From CAYSIX01 sp964431205 (lineage in GTDB: Bacteria > Planctomycetota > Phycisphaerae > Phycisphaerales > Phycisphaeraceae): 10,309 bases of DNA. Position numbers and translations under genes: made by a program. Of the stretch, positions 1 to 5,828 are shown piece by piece. Location of the stretch: contig CAYSIX010000151.1 of NCBI GenBank assembly GCA_964431205.1, positions 1-10,309 on the forward strand, written 5' to 3'. The notes under the pieces were generated by a model, which saw nothing but the letters and a program-made list of their open reading frames with translations, made no database searches and was not told the origin of the DNA. Within the stretch, counting starts at the first letter, position 1, and every line of letters starts with the position of its first letter.

Positions 1-193
1 CGAAGTGACGGTCGATCCAGTTGGCGACGAAGCGGTTGGGCACGGCGACGCGAAGGGTGCGGTCGTCGGGCTCGAAACGGAACCGCGTCGAGCGGTCGAA
101 CCACATCGCGTACTTGTCGGGGCCGACGGAGGCGGCCAGTCGTCGGGCGACGCGCGCAGTGACATCAGACTCGGCGAGCGTGGTCGTACTCAC
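1..193 (-). CDS. dnaA: Chromosomal replication initiator DnaA, N-terminal part (cut by window edge)
   Basis: DnaA binds DnaA boxes at the origin, melts it and helps load the helicase. Only the first 64 codons are in the window; the gene runs off the left edge, so the AAA+ and DNA-binding domains are not seen. What is visible is domain I: a tryptophan-phenylalanine pair (W31, F32) after the first helix and the hallmark VPNRFVANWI (residues 51-60) followed by DRHF. The start is GTG at 191-193. A GAGGG ribosome-binding site lies six bases upstream, and the reading begins STTTLAESD, a normal distance before the domain I helix. The gene stands downstream of a minus-strand acetyltransferase gene rather than next to rpmH, as it is in many bacteria. 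The family call rests on the domain I pattern alone but fits well. Confidence 0.88.
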   Translation of the reverse strand, partial: MSTTTLAESDVTARVARRLAASVGPDKYAMWFDRSTRFRFEPDDRTLRVAVPNRFVANWIDRHF

Positions 194-199
194 GGGTGG

Positions 200-204
200 C
201 CCTC
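200..204 (-). promoter_or_regulatory. Ribosome-binding site of dnaA
   Basis: GAGGG on the minus strand lies six bases before the GTG codon at 191-193. It supports the choice of a GTG start; no ATG in this frame gives a comparable site. Confidence 0.6.
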
Positions 205-386
205 GCTTGAATGAACGCAACACTTCCACAGCTCACGATCCGGCGACGATGGCCGCCTGACCGCAGAGCATGATCATTTTTCCTGGTGGTTCCGTCCGGG
301 TGCCGACAACAGAGCGAACCGTACGAATCCCCCGTTCGGTGCGTCGGCTGATGAAGCGAGCGGCAATCCCTTACCGCCGGTGGCCG

Positions 387-415
387 AGAATAATGCGGCC
401 GGGCGTCGGCGGCAA
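387..415 (-). promoter_or_regulatory. Possible dnaA promoter
   Basis: On the minus strand, TTGCCG (410-415) and TATTCT (387-392) are separated by 17 bases. Each matches four of six bases of the sigma-70 consensus. Transcription would start near 380 and give a leader of about 185 bases before the dnaA GTG. The match is weak and may be chance. Confidence 0.28.
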
Positions 416-485
416 GAGCCGGGCGAACGCGATTGGCCCTAACCGCACGCTCATGATTCGCAACGGCAAGCAATTACAGAGGCGG

Positions 486-536
486 AAAAAACTTATCCAC
501 GCCCCGCGCGCCGCACGGGGGAATTCTGTGGATAAG
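486..536 (-). terminator. Candidate intrinsic terminator of the acetyltransferase gene
   Basis: Reading the minus strand, a perfect nine-base arm CTTATCCAC (528-536) pairs with GTGGATAAG (492-500). An inner CCCCG/CGGGG stem extends it, and six T (486-491) follow directly. It begins about 20 bases after the acetyltransferase stop codon, the expected place for a Rho-independent terminator. It would also insulate dnaA from upstream reading. The same bases match DnaA boxes, so the structure may have two roles or only one of them. Confidence 0.55.
493..535. promoter_or_regulatory. Inverted pair of DnaA-box sequences
   Basis: TTATCCACG on the plus strand (493-501) differs by one base from the DnaA-box consensus TTATCCACA. 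The minus strand at 527-535 matches that consensus exactly. The boxes face each other across 25 bases, about 300 bases upstream of the dnaA start, where origin or autoregulatory boxes are often found. The caveat is that both boxes are arms of one hairpin, so they are not independent evidence. Confidence 0.5.
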
Positions 537-557
537 GCCGCACGTTTCGACCGGCGC

Positions 558-1511
558 TCAAGTCAACACGCGAATCATCGCGAGCTTGCGCGCGATCGGT
601 CGAAAGCCCAGGGACCGGTACAGCTTGATCGCCGGTTGATTCGACTCGTCCACGGCCAGGACCATCGCCTGTGCCTGACGCGCCGCCGCCGCCGTGAGCC
701 CGAAGCTCAACAGCCGGCGTCCCCAGCCCTGTCCGCGATACGCAGGCAGCACGCCGAGATAGACCAGCTCAAACGCGCGCCGATCCGACACCTCGTTGAT
801 CAGCATCACGCCCAGAGGCTCGCCCGCGCGTTCGAACACGAACCACATCGCCGGGTCGAACCGACCGGTCGCCATGTGCCCTTCGATCACCTGATCCATC
901 GAGCGCAGGCCGAGCAGCCCGGGACAGTCGAGCGTCCCCTCGTACGACGCCTCGATCACCCGGGCGAAGCGTGGGCGGTCCTGCTCACGCCAGGTGTGCA
1001 CCGACACGCCGTCGCCGGTCAGGTCGATCGACCGGTCGATCGGCTCGGCTCGCCGCTGCATGTACACCAGCCGCGCCAGGCGATGGAACCCCGCTCGCTC
1101 GAGGGTCTGTTGCTCCCCGCGCTGGCCGGGCTCCAGAAGCGCCTGAGCCAGTCTCAGGGCGGCGGGCAACGGCGACGAAAGGGCGGCCTGCAGCAGCGAC
1201 ACGGTCAGCTCGGCCCGCCGCGGCTCGCTCACGGGGCTGAGAAACACCATCGCCGTCTGCCCCGGGTTGGGAACCAGCAGGACCGCCGCCCGCGGTTGAC
1301 CGGCCTCCTTGGCCAGCCACAGCTCCTCCACGGACAGGTGGTGCTCAGCACAGAAGCTCAGGAACCGCTGGACCGACGGGTCGTCGGCGTCCGCCCGGCC
1401 GCTGAGCACCAGCGCCAGACCCGCCTGTCGCTCCGCCGCCGTCGCCCGGACCAGCCGGACCCCCGGCGCATCCCCTTCGCCCGGCGGCAGCGTGGTGCGA
1501 ATACTGGCCAT
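558..1511 (-). CDS. GNAT-family N-acetyltransferase with two GNAT-like halves
   Basis: The 317-residue cytoplasmic protein should transfer an acyl group from acyl-CoA; its substrate cannot be told. The C-terminal half (about 168-315) is a clear GNAT domain. It has the acetyl-CoA loop YLGVLPAYRGQGWGRRLL (251-268, R259-x-x-G262-x-G264), then VLAVDESNQPAIKLYRSLGF (284-303), the usual late strand and helix. The N-terminal half (about 66-154) looks like a decayed copy: it ends in TLERAGFHRLARLVYMQRR, the same closing pattern, but has no acetyl-CoA loop. This layout recalls mycothiol synthase MshD, where the C-terminal domain is the active one; that is an analogy, not an assignment. The open frame extends upstream to 1796, but ATG 1511 is preferred. 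It has AGGA four bases before it, and the extension would run through the promoter at 1549-1576. Confidence 0.82.
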   Translation of the reverse strand: MASIRTTLPPGEGDAPGVRLVRATAAERQAGLALVLSGRADADDPSVQRFLSFCAEHHLSVEELWLAKEAGQPRAAVLLVPNPGQTAMVFLSPVSEPRRAELTVSLLQAALSSPLPAALRLAQALLEPGQRGEQQTLERAGFHRLARLVYMQRRAEPIDRSIDLTGDGVSVHTWREQDRPRFARVIEASYEGTLDCPGLLGLRSMDQVIEGHMATGRFDPAMWFVFERAGEPLGVMLINEVSDRRAFELVYLGVLPAYRGQGWGRRLLSFGLTAAAARQAQAMVLAVDESNQPAIKLYRSLGFRPIARKLAMIRVLT

Positions 1512-1548
1512 GGCGTCCTGAGCCCGCGGCCCCGCCGCAGTGGCGTCG

Positions 1549-1576
1549 TTGACCGCTCCGTATGGGATCGTACAAT
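1549..1576 (+). promoter_or_regulatory. Sigma-70-type promoter for the exported-protein gene
   Basis: TTGACC (1549-1554) and TACAAT (1571-1576) each match five of six consensus bases, with a 16-base spacer. A start near 1583 gives a leader of about 40 bases to ATG 1624. An inverted repeat, GGGAT (1564-1568) and ATCCC (1575-1579), overlaps the -10 box and could be an operator, though it is short. The actA promoter at 5744-5771 has the same -35 hexamer and spacing. Confidence 0.65.
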
Positions 1577-1623
1577 CCCTGACACACTCGATAAAGCCTA
1601 ACGGCCCCAGGGACCGCCCACCG

Positions 1624-2259
1624 ATGCCAAAACACTTGTCGCTTTCGTCTCGGGAGTTGATCTGCACGCTGGTCGTGGCGCTGACCGCATGGGTCGGCAC
1701 GAGCTCGCTGATGGCGGCGCCCGAGCCCGCCGTCGTCAGCCCGTCCTGGTCGCTCGACTTCGAGCTGGGACATCCCCAGCCTATCTCGGTCACCACGGTT
1801 CAGGGCGACGTGCGCTGGTACTGGTTCGTTCCGTTCGAGGTGGTCAACCGCACCGATCGCGACCGCCTGTTTGTGCCCGAGGCGACGGTGGCGACCGACG
1901 CCGGCGACATCGTGACCGCCAACCAGGGCGTGCCGCCTTCGGTTTACCGCGCCATCGAGCAGGAGCTCGGCAACCCGTACCTCGAGCGGCCGGTCGAGGT
2001 CATCGGTACGCTTCGCCAGGGCGAAGACTTCGCCCGCGAGAGCGTGATCGTCTGGCCCGCGTTCGAGCACGACGTCGATGAGGTGCGCCTGTTTATCAGC
2101 GGTCTGAGCGGTGAGACAAAGACCGCCATCAATCCGATGACCGCAGAGCCGATCCTTCTGCGTCGCACGAGGATGCTCATCTACGACAGCCCCGGCAACC
2201 CGCAGCGACCGCAGGATCAGCCCATGATCCTCCGCGAGTCGACCGACGTGATGCGGTAA
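1624..2259 (+). CDS. Exported protein of unknown function
   Basis: I do not recognise a named family for this 211-residue protein. The N-terminus is a signal peptide: KH near the start, a hydrophobic stretch ICTLVVALTAWVGTSSLM (about 13-30), and small residues AAP where cleavage is likely, so the mature protein should be periplasmic. The mature part reads as beta-rich. WYWFVPFEVVNRTDRDRLFV looks like an immunoglobulin-like strand pair of the kind that compares two states of a protein or ligand. Further on come a conserved-looking stretch around NQGVPPSVYRAIEQELGNPY and a late segment VDEVRLFISGLSGET. No catalytic motif or cysteine pair is seen. The start ATG has AGGGA ten bases upstream and a strong promoter before it. 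It may be co-transcribed with the shikimate gene 103 bases on; no functional link is evident. Confidence 0.75.
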   Translation: MPKHLSLSSRELICTLVVALTAWVGTSSLMAAPEPAVVSPSWSLDFELGHPQPISVTTVQGDVRWYWFVPFEVVNRTDRDRLFVPEATVATDAGDIVTANQGVPPSVYRAIEQELGNPYLERPVEVIGTLRQGEDFARESVIVWPAFEHDVDEVRLFISGLSGETKTAINPMTAEPILLRRTRMLIYDSPGNPQRPQDQPMILRESTDVMR

Positions 2260-2266
2260 GGTCAAC

Positions 2267-2337
2267 CGCGGGACACCCTTCACGACCGCAACGCGAAGCC
2301 TGCCCCGGTGTCCCCGCGAGGGCTGGTGACGCCTCGC
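2267..2337 (+). repeat. Two adjoining inverted repeats between the exported-protein gene and aroDE
   Basis: CGCGGGACACC (2267-2277) pairs with GGTGTCCCCGCG (2307-2318) apart from one extra C, over a loop of about 29 bases. GCGAGG (2316-2321) pairs with CCTCGC (2332-2337) over ten bases. The right arm of the first and left arm of the second share three bases, so the hairpins would compete at their edges. There is no T run, so a standard intrinsic terminator is not supported. The element may be a transcript-end hairpin, a leader structure for aroDE, or chance in GC-rich DNA. Confidence 0.35.
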
Positions 2338-2362
2338 AGCCGCGGCTACGCTACAGCCCGGC

Positions 2363-3973
2363 ATGACCGCGCTGGCTGTTCCCATCATGGTCCATTCGGT
2401 CGAGCGTGCGCTCGCCGACGCCGCTCGCGCCGCCGAGTTCGGCGCGGATCTGGTCGAGTATCGACTCGATCGGGTGGCCGACGATCCCTCCGCGGCGACC
2501 GCGATCGTCGAGGCCTCGCCGCTGCCCTGCATCGTCACGTGCCGGCCGGTGTGGGAGGGCGGCGAGTTCGAGGGGCCCGACGGTCAGCGCGTCGAGCTGT
2601 TTCGCGCCGCGTGCGCCGGGGCCCGGCGGCCGGCTTACCTCGACGTGGAGCTGGCCGCTTTTCGCCGATCCGCTGAGCTTCGCCGCGTGTTGGCCGAGCT
2701 GGTGGACCGACCGGATGGCGGCTCACAGCGAGATACCGGCCTGATCCTCTCGGCGCACGATTTCACCACGCGGCCGGCGGACCTGCTGCAGCGCGTCGCG
2801 GCGATGGCCGACGAGCCGTTGTGCCGCGTGATCAAGGTCGCCTGGCGGGCCCGGTCGCTGCGCGACAACCTTGAGGCGTTCGAGCTGTTGGGTCAGGCGT
2901 ACAAGCCGACGATCGCGTTGTGCATGGGGGAGTTCGGCCTGGCATCGCGGGTCCTGGCCGGCAAGTTTCATGCGTTGCTGACGTTTGCCTCGCTCGATGA
3001 GCAGGCGGCGACCGCGCCGGGGCAGCCGACGCTCACCGAGCTCAAGACGCTCTATCGCTGGGACCGCCTGGACGCGCAGACGCGAGTGTACGGGGTCGTG
3101 GGCTATCCCGTGGGACACTCGATGAGCCCGCCGATCCACAACGCGGGGTTCGACGCCGCCGGCGTCAACGCGGTGTATCTGCCGATGCCGATCCCCCCGG
3201 AGTACGAGCACTTCAAGGCGACGATGACGGCTTGGCTGGAAGCCCCGACGCTGGGCTTCCGTGGTGCGTCGGTGACGATTCCGCACAAGGAGCACCTGCT
3301 GCGATTCGTCCGGGAGCGTGGCGGGCGGATCGAGCCGCTGGCCGAGCGGATCGGTGCCGCGAACACGTTGACGGTGGGGGAGGACGGCGGTTTGGAGGCG
3401 AGCAACACGGACTACGCGGCGGCGCTGGACGCGGTGTGTGAGGCGTTGTCGATCGGGCGGGAGCAACTGGCGGGTCGGCGTGTGGCGGTGTTGGGCGCCG
3501 GGGGGGCGGCCCGGGCGGTGGTGGCTGGCTTTGCGGCCTGCGGCGCAACGGTGGTCATTTACAACCGGACGCTGGAGCGGGCGAAGCGCCTGGCGAAGGA
3601 GTTCACAGAGGGGCCGGGCAAGGTAGTCGCCGCCTCGTGGGACAAGCTGTGCGACACGTGCTGCGAGGTATTCATCAACTGCACGCCGCTTGGAATGTAT
3701 CCCAACGTGGACCAGACGCCGATGCCAAGCGAAGGCGAGGGGGCGTTTCGGGGCGTGGGGCCGGGCGTCGTGGCGTTCGACACGATCTACAACCCGATGG
3801 AGACGCGGTGGCTGCGTGAGGCCCGTGCGGCGGGTTGCGTGACGATTCCGGGGACGGCGATGTTCGTGCTTCAGGCGGCGGGGCAGTTCGAGCGCTGGAC
3901 CGGGCGCGACGCGCCGATCGAGATTTTCGAGCGTGCGCTGCGGGAGCGATTGAGCCGGGGGCCGAGCGCGTAA
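2363..3973 (+). CDS. aroDE: Bifunctional 3-dehydroquinate dehydratase (type I) / shikimate dehydrogenase
   Basis: This 536-residue cytoplasmic protein covers steps three and four of the shikimate pathway: 3-dehydroquinate to 3-dehydroshikimate, then NADPH-dependent reduction to shikimate. Residues 1-230 are a type I dehydratase. It has VEYRLD (E32, R34, D36), the catalytic histidine in SAHDF (H132) and the Schiff-base lysine in VIKVA (K158). Residues 241-536 are AroE. It has GHSMSP (251-256), SVTIPHK with the catalytic lysine K309, AANTL (332-336), NTD (348-350, D350), the nucleotide loop GAGGAARA (378-385) with NRT (401-403), NCTPLGM (439-445) and a C-terminal LQAAGQFERWTG. All expected catalytic residues are present and the two units join without a frameshift. 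The ATG start directly precedes the first dehydratase strand, ALAVPIMV, but no Shine-Dalgarno sequence is seen. The fused order is the same as in plants and chlamydiae. No other aro gene is nearby. Confidence 0.95.
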   Translation: MTALAVPIMVHSVERALADAARAAEFGADLVEYRLDRVADDPSAATAIVEASPLPCIVTCRPVWEGGEFEGPDGQRVELFRAACAGARRPAYLDVELAAFRRSAELRRVLAELVDRPDGGSQRDTGLILSAHDFTTRPADLLQRVAAMADEPLCRVIKVAWRARSLRDNLEAFELLGQAYKPTIALCMGEFGLASRVLAGKFHALLTFASLDEQAATAPGQPTLTELKTLYRWDRLDAQTRVYGVVGYPVGHSMSPPIHNAGFDAAGVNAVYLPMPIPPEYEHFKATMTAWLEAPTLGFRGASVTIPHKEHLLRFVRERGGRIEPLAERIGAANTLTVGEDGGLEASNTDYAAALDAVCEALSIGREQLAGRRVAVLGAGGAARAVVAGFAACGATVVIYNRTLERAKRLAKEFTEGPGKVVAASWDKLCDTCCEVFINCTPLGMYPNVDQTPMPSEGEGAFRGVGPGVVAFDTIYNPMETRWLREARAAGCVTIPGTAMFVLQAAGQFERWTGRDAPIEIFERALRERLSRGPSA

Positions 3974-3982
3974 GCGGGCTCA
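3951..3982. repeat. Inverted repeat spanning two convergent stop codons
   Basis: TGAGCC (3951-3956) and GGCTCA (3977-3982) form a six-base stem over 20 bases. It covers the end of aroDE and the stop codon of the facing yraN-like gene. The two genes are only six bases apart, so any termination signal must lie inside coding sequence. There is no T run on either strand, so a terminator role is a weak inference. Confidence 0.25.
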
Positions 3983-4378
3983 GACGTGCGATTCAAACGC
4001 GTGCGGGTGGTGGCGGATCTCGGGCCGGCCGTGGTCGGGCAGATCGATGCCGATGATGTCGAACCGCACGGGCCGCTCGGTCAGGCGATGGGTGCGCAGC
4101 CAGTTGGCGGCCAGAGCGGTGAGCTTGCGTTGCTTGTCGCGGTTGACGCGGACCTCGGGTCGCGGCTGCTGACCGCGGCCGGCCTTGACCTCGATGAAGA
4201 CGATCGTGCGGCCGTCGGGGGCCTGGGCGACCAGGTCGATCTCGCCGAGCCGGCTTCGCGTGTTCCGTGCCAGCAGGCGATACCCGCCGCGTCGCAGGAA
4301 TCGCGCCGCGACGCGTTCGCCGCGGCGGCCGTGTCGCAGGTGCTCGGGTCGGTTTCGTACGAGCCAGGGCCAGAGCAT
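3980..4378 (-). CDS. yraN: YraN / UPF0102 family protein (nuclease-like fold)
   Basis: The protein has 132 residues, about the usual length for this family of restriction-endonuclease-like fold proteins; their cellular role is not settled. The family pattern is seen in order: RHGRRGERVAARFLRRGGYRLLARN (15-39), GEIDLVA (45-51), FIEVKAGRG (61-69), DKQRKLTALAANWL (81-94) and RFDIIGI (105-111), ending in HHPHAF. D48, E63 and K65 fit the acidic and lysine residues of a PD-(D/E)xK-type site. The ATG at 4378 has GAGGA seven bases before it, and that site overlaps the TGA of the isomerase gene upstream. The two genes are therefore very probably one transcript with coupled translation. A link between the two functions is not implied. 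Its stop lies six bases from that of the convergent aroDE. Confidence 0.88.
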   Translation of the reverse strand: MLWPWLVRNRPEHLRHGRRGERVAARFLRRGGYRLLARNTRSRLGEIDLVAQAPDGRTIVFIEVKAGRGQQPRPEVRVNRDKQRKLTALAANWLRTHRLTERPVRFDIIGIDLPDHGRPEIRHHPHAFESHV

Positions 4379-4385
4379 GCGGCCG

Positions 4386-4390
4386 TCCTC
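4386..4390 (-). promoter_or_regulatory. Ribosome-binding site of the yraN-like gene
   Basis: GAGGA on the minus strand sits seven bases before ATG 4378 and uses the last two bases of the upstream TGA stop codon. This fixes the start and suggests translational coupling with the isomerase gene. Confidence 0.65.
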
Positions 4391-5585
4391 ACGGCGGCGG
4401 GGGGGCGTAGCGGCTCATCGCCACCTCCAGCAGCGCCACCACCATCTGCTCCGGTCGCGTGTAGCTGCCCTGCTCGAAGATCTGCTGACGGAACTGATCC
4501 TGCAGGGCCACGAACTGCCGCTCACGCAGCTTTTCGCGGATCTCCACCTGAACGTCCTGAAGCGTGCGACGGTTGCCGCGTTCCAGGCGTTCGACGTGAA
4601 CGAACCAGAACACGCCGTCGATCTCGATCGGGCCGGCGTACGCGCCTTCGTCCAGCGACGTCAGGGCCTCGTTGATCGCCTCCTGCCTCAGGGGCGCGTC
4701 CCCGACCGTCTCGCCGAACAGCCCACCCTGCGCACGCTTGAACGTGTTCGCCTCGTGTGCCGCCGCTTCGGCGAACTGAATCGATCCCTGCTCCAGAAGC
4801 CTCGTGATCTGCTGCGCTTCCGAGCCGCTCTGACAGCGGATCAGGCGCAGGACCCGACGGGCCGGCGGGTTGTACTCGTCTTCGTGATCACGGTAGTACC
4901 GCTCGATGTCGCGTCGGCTCACGTTGATCAACGGGCCGAACCTCTGCCAGAAGTACCGGCGGATCACCACCTCCTGACGGTAGGACTCGAGCTTCTCGCG
5001 AAGGCTGATCCCTTCCTTGTCCTGAAGCGCCTTTTCGGCCATGGCCACCGACCCCCGTCCGTATTGCCGCAACAATTCACGCCTGCGAATCTCGACCATG
5101 GCCCGGACCTGGAGCTGTTCCTGTTCGGACAGGTCGCGCTCGGCTTCCCCAAGGATCAGCGCGTTCTGAAGCATCTCCTTGATGCGGCTGGCGATCAGTT
5201 GCGCAGCCCGCTTTTGAAATTCGTGATACGGCAGCTGCCCGGCGAGGGTACGCAGCTGAGCGTCGATCGGCTCCAGGACGGCTTGGGCGTAGATCGGCTG
5301 GCCGTTGACCTGCCCGACCATCGCATCGATCGGATAGCGTGAGCGTGTGCCGGAAGGTTCAGCCAGCTCGTCGACCGCGGCATCCGGCGTCGTGTCGAGC
5401 AAGGTGTCGGTCGCCGACTCGACGTCGGCGGGGGGGGCGGGGCTGTTCTGCGCGCTCGCGGGCAGGGCCACGCCCAAGCCCACGACCAGAGACAGGCTGA
5501 CCACCGTGCGATCGACGCGGTGACCAGCCCGGCTTGAGCGTAAAAGAGAATGCATCGCAGGCAAGTTTAGAAGACGGTCGCGCAT
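4389..5585 (-). CDS. Exported parvulin-type peptidyl-prolyl isomerase (SurA/PpiC-like)
   Basis: This is a 398-residue envelope chaperone and proline isomerase. The N-terminus is a signal peptide: charged residues up to R26, a hydrophobic core VVSLSLVVGLGVA (28-40), and ASA-Q at 43-46 as the likely signal peptidase I site. A low-complexity proline, aspartate and threonine linker follows. Then comes a SurA-N-like region starting VGQVNGQPIYAQAVL (90-104), with long charged helices to about 240. The parvulin domain covers about 243-333. It is recognised from QGSIQFAEAA, the QGGLFG turn (286-291), the ALTSLDEGAYAGPIEIDGVFWFVHVE run (307-332) and its usual end. The usual HILV strand is replaced by RRVLRLIRC, so catalytic activity is less certain than a chaperone role. 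ATG 5585 is chosen because GAGGA lies seven bases before it; the frame is open further upstream but without a ribosome-binding site. It is first gene of an operon with the yraN-like gene. Confidence 0.87.
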   Translation of the reverse strand: MRDRLLNLPAMHSLLRSSRAGHRVDRTVVSLSLVVGLGVALPASAQNSPAPPADVESATDTLLDTTPDAAVDELAEPSGTRSRYPIDAMVGQVNGQPIYAQAVLEPIDAQLRTLAGQLPYHEFQKRAAQLIASRIKEMLQNALILGEAERDLSEQEQLQVRAMVEIRRRELLRQYGRGSVAMAEKALQDKEGISLREKLESYRQEVVIRRYFWQRFGPLINVSRRDIERYYRDHEDEYNPPARRVLRLIRCQSGSEAQQITRLLEQGSIQFAEAAAHEANTFKRAQGGLFGETVGDAPLRQEAINEALTSLDEGAYAGPIEIDGVFWFVHVERLERGNRRTLQDVQVEIREKLRERQFVALQDQFRQQIFEQGSYTRPEQMVVALLEVAMSRYAPPPP

Positions 5586-5592
5586 CGGGCAA

Positions 5593-5597
5593 TCCTC
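5593..5597 (-). promoter_or_regulatory. Ribosome-binding site of the isomerase gene
   Basis: GAGGA on the minus strand, seven bases before ATG 5585, decides the start among several in-frame ATG codons (5555, 5585, 5663). The ATG at 5663 has no such site. Confidence 0.65.
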
Positions 5598-5743
5598 GAC
5601 GGGCTTGGAAGTGCCGTTTCGTGGTTCATCGGCCGCGGGAAGCATGTCAGCGGAGGTTTTCATCGTGACGATCGCCGTTTGTCGAATAACGGGGCAGTCG
5701 CTATCTTCACCGCGACCACGGGGGACACGCGAGACGGCGGCCG

Positions 5744-5771
5744 TTGACCGCCGGACCAAACACCCTAGAAT
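5744..5771 (+). promoter_or_regulatory. Sigma-70-type promoter of the act operon
   Basis: TTGACC (5744-5749) and TAGAAT (5766-5771) are separated by 16 bases, and each box matches five of six consensus bases. A start near 5778 gives a leader of about 50 bases before actA. The 243-base gap 5586-5828 is shared with the divergent isomerase gene, for which I see no equally good promoter. Confidence 0.6.
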
Positions 5772-5828
5772 CCGGCCGCGTTTGGACCGGCCAGGGGCCT
5801 CGGGCCGTACAGGAACATCCGCCAGCCG

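Larger units (their letters stand above)
194..557. other. Non-coding region upstream of dnaA; candidate origin region
   Basis: These 364 bases between the acetyltransferase stop and the dnaA start hold no convincing gene. The open frames crossing it give low-complexity, arginine-rich translations and read against the flanking genes. It contains two DnaA-box sequences in inverted orientation (493-501 and 527-535), a hairpin with a T run on the minus strand (486-536), and a weak promoter-like pair toward dnaA (387-415). Only two boxes are seen and there is no long AT-rich stretch, so a full oriC is not proven. The boxes could instead serve dnaA autoregulation. Confidence 0.5.

Noticed and set aside
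270..1601. Open frame of 443 codons on the plus strand opposite the acetyltransferase
   Set aside because: The translation is arginine- and glutamine-rich without motifs, and the opposite strand encodes a clear GNAT domain.
1512..1796. Longer acetyltransferase start at 1796
   Set aside because: It would run through a strong opposite promoter and the start of the exported-protein gene, and adds no domain.
1345..2538. Minus-strand open frame of 397 codons across the exported-protein gene
   Set aside because: It is low-complexity, crosses the promoter and two genes, and shows no family pattern.
2723..3466. Minus-strand open frame of 247 codons opposite aroDE
   Set aside because: It is a shadow frame rich in R, H and Q. 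The plus strand carries the complete catalytic motifs of AroD and AroE.
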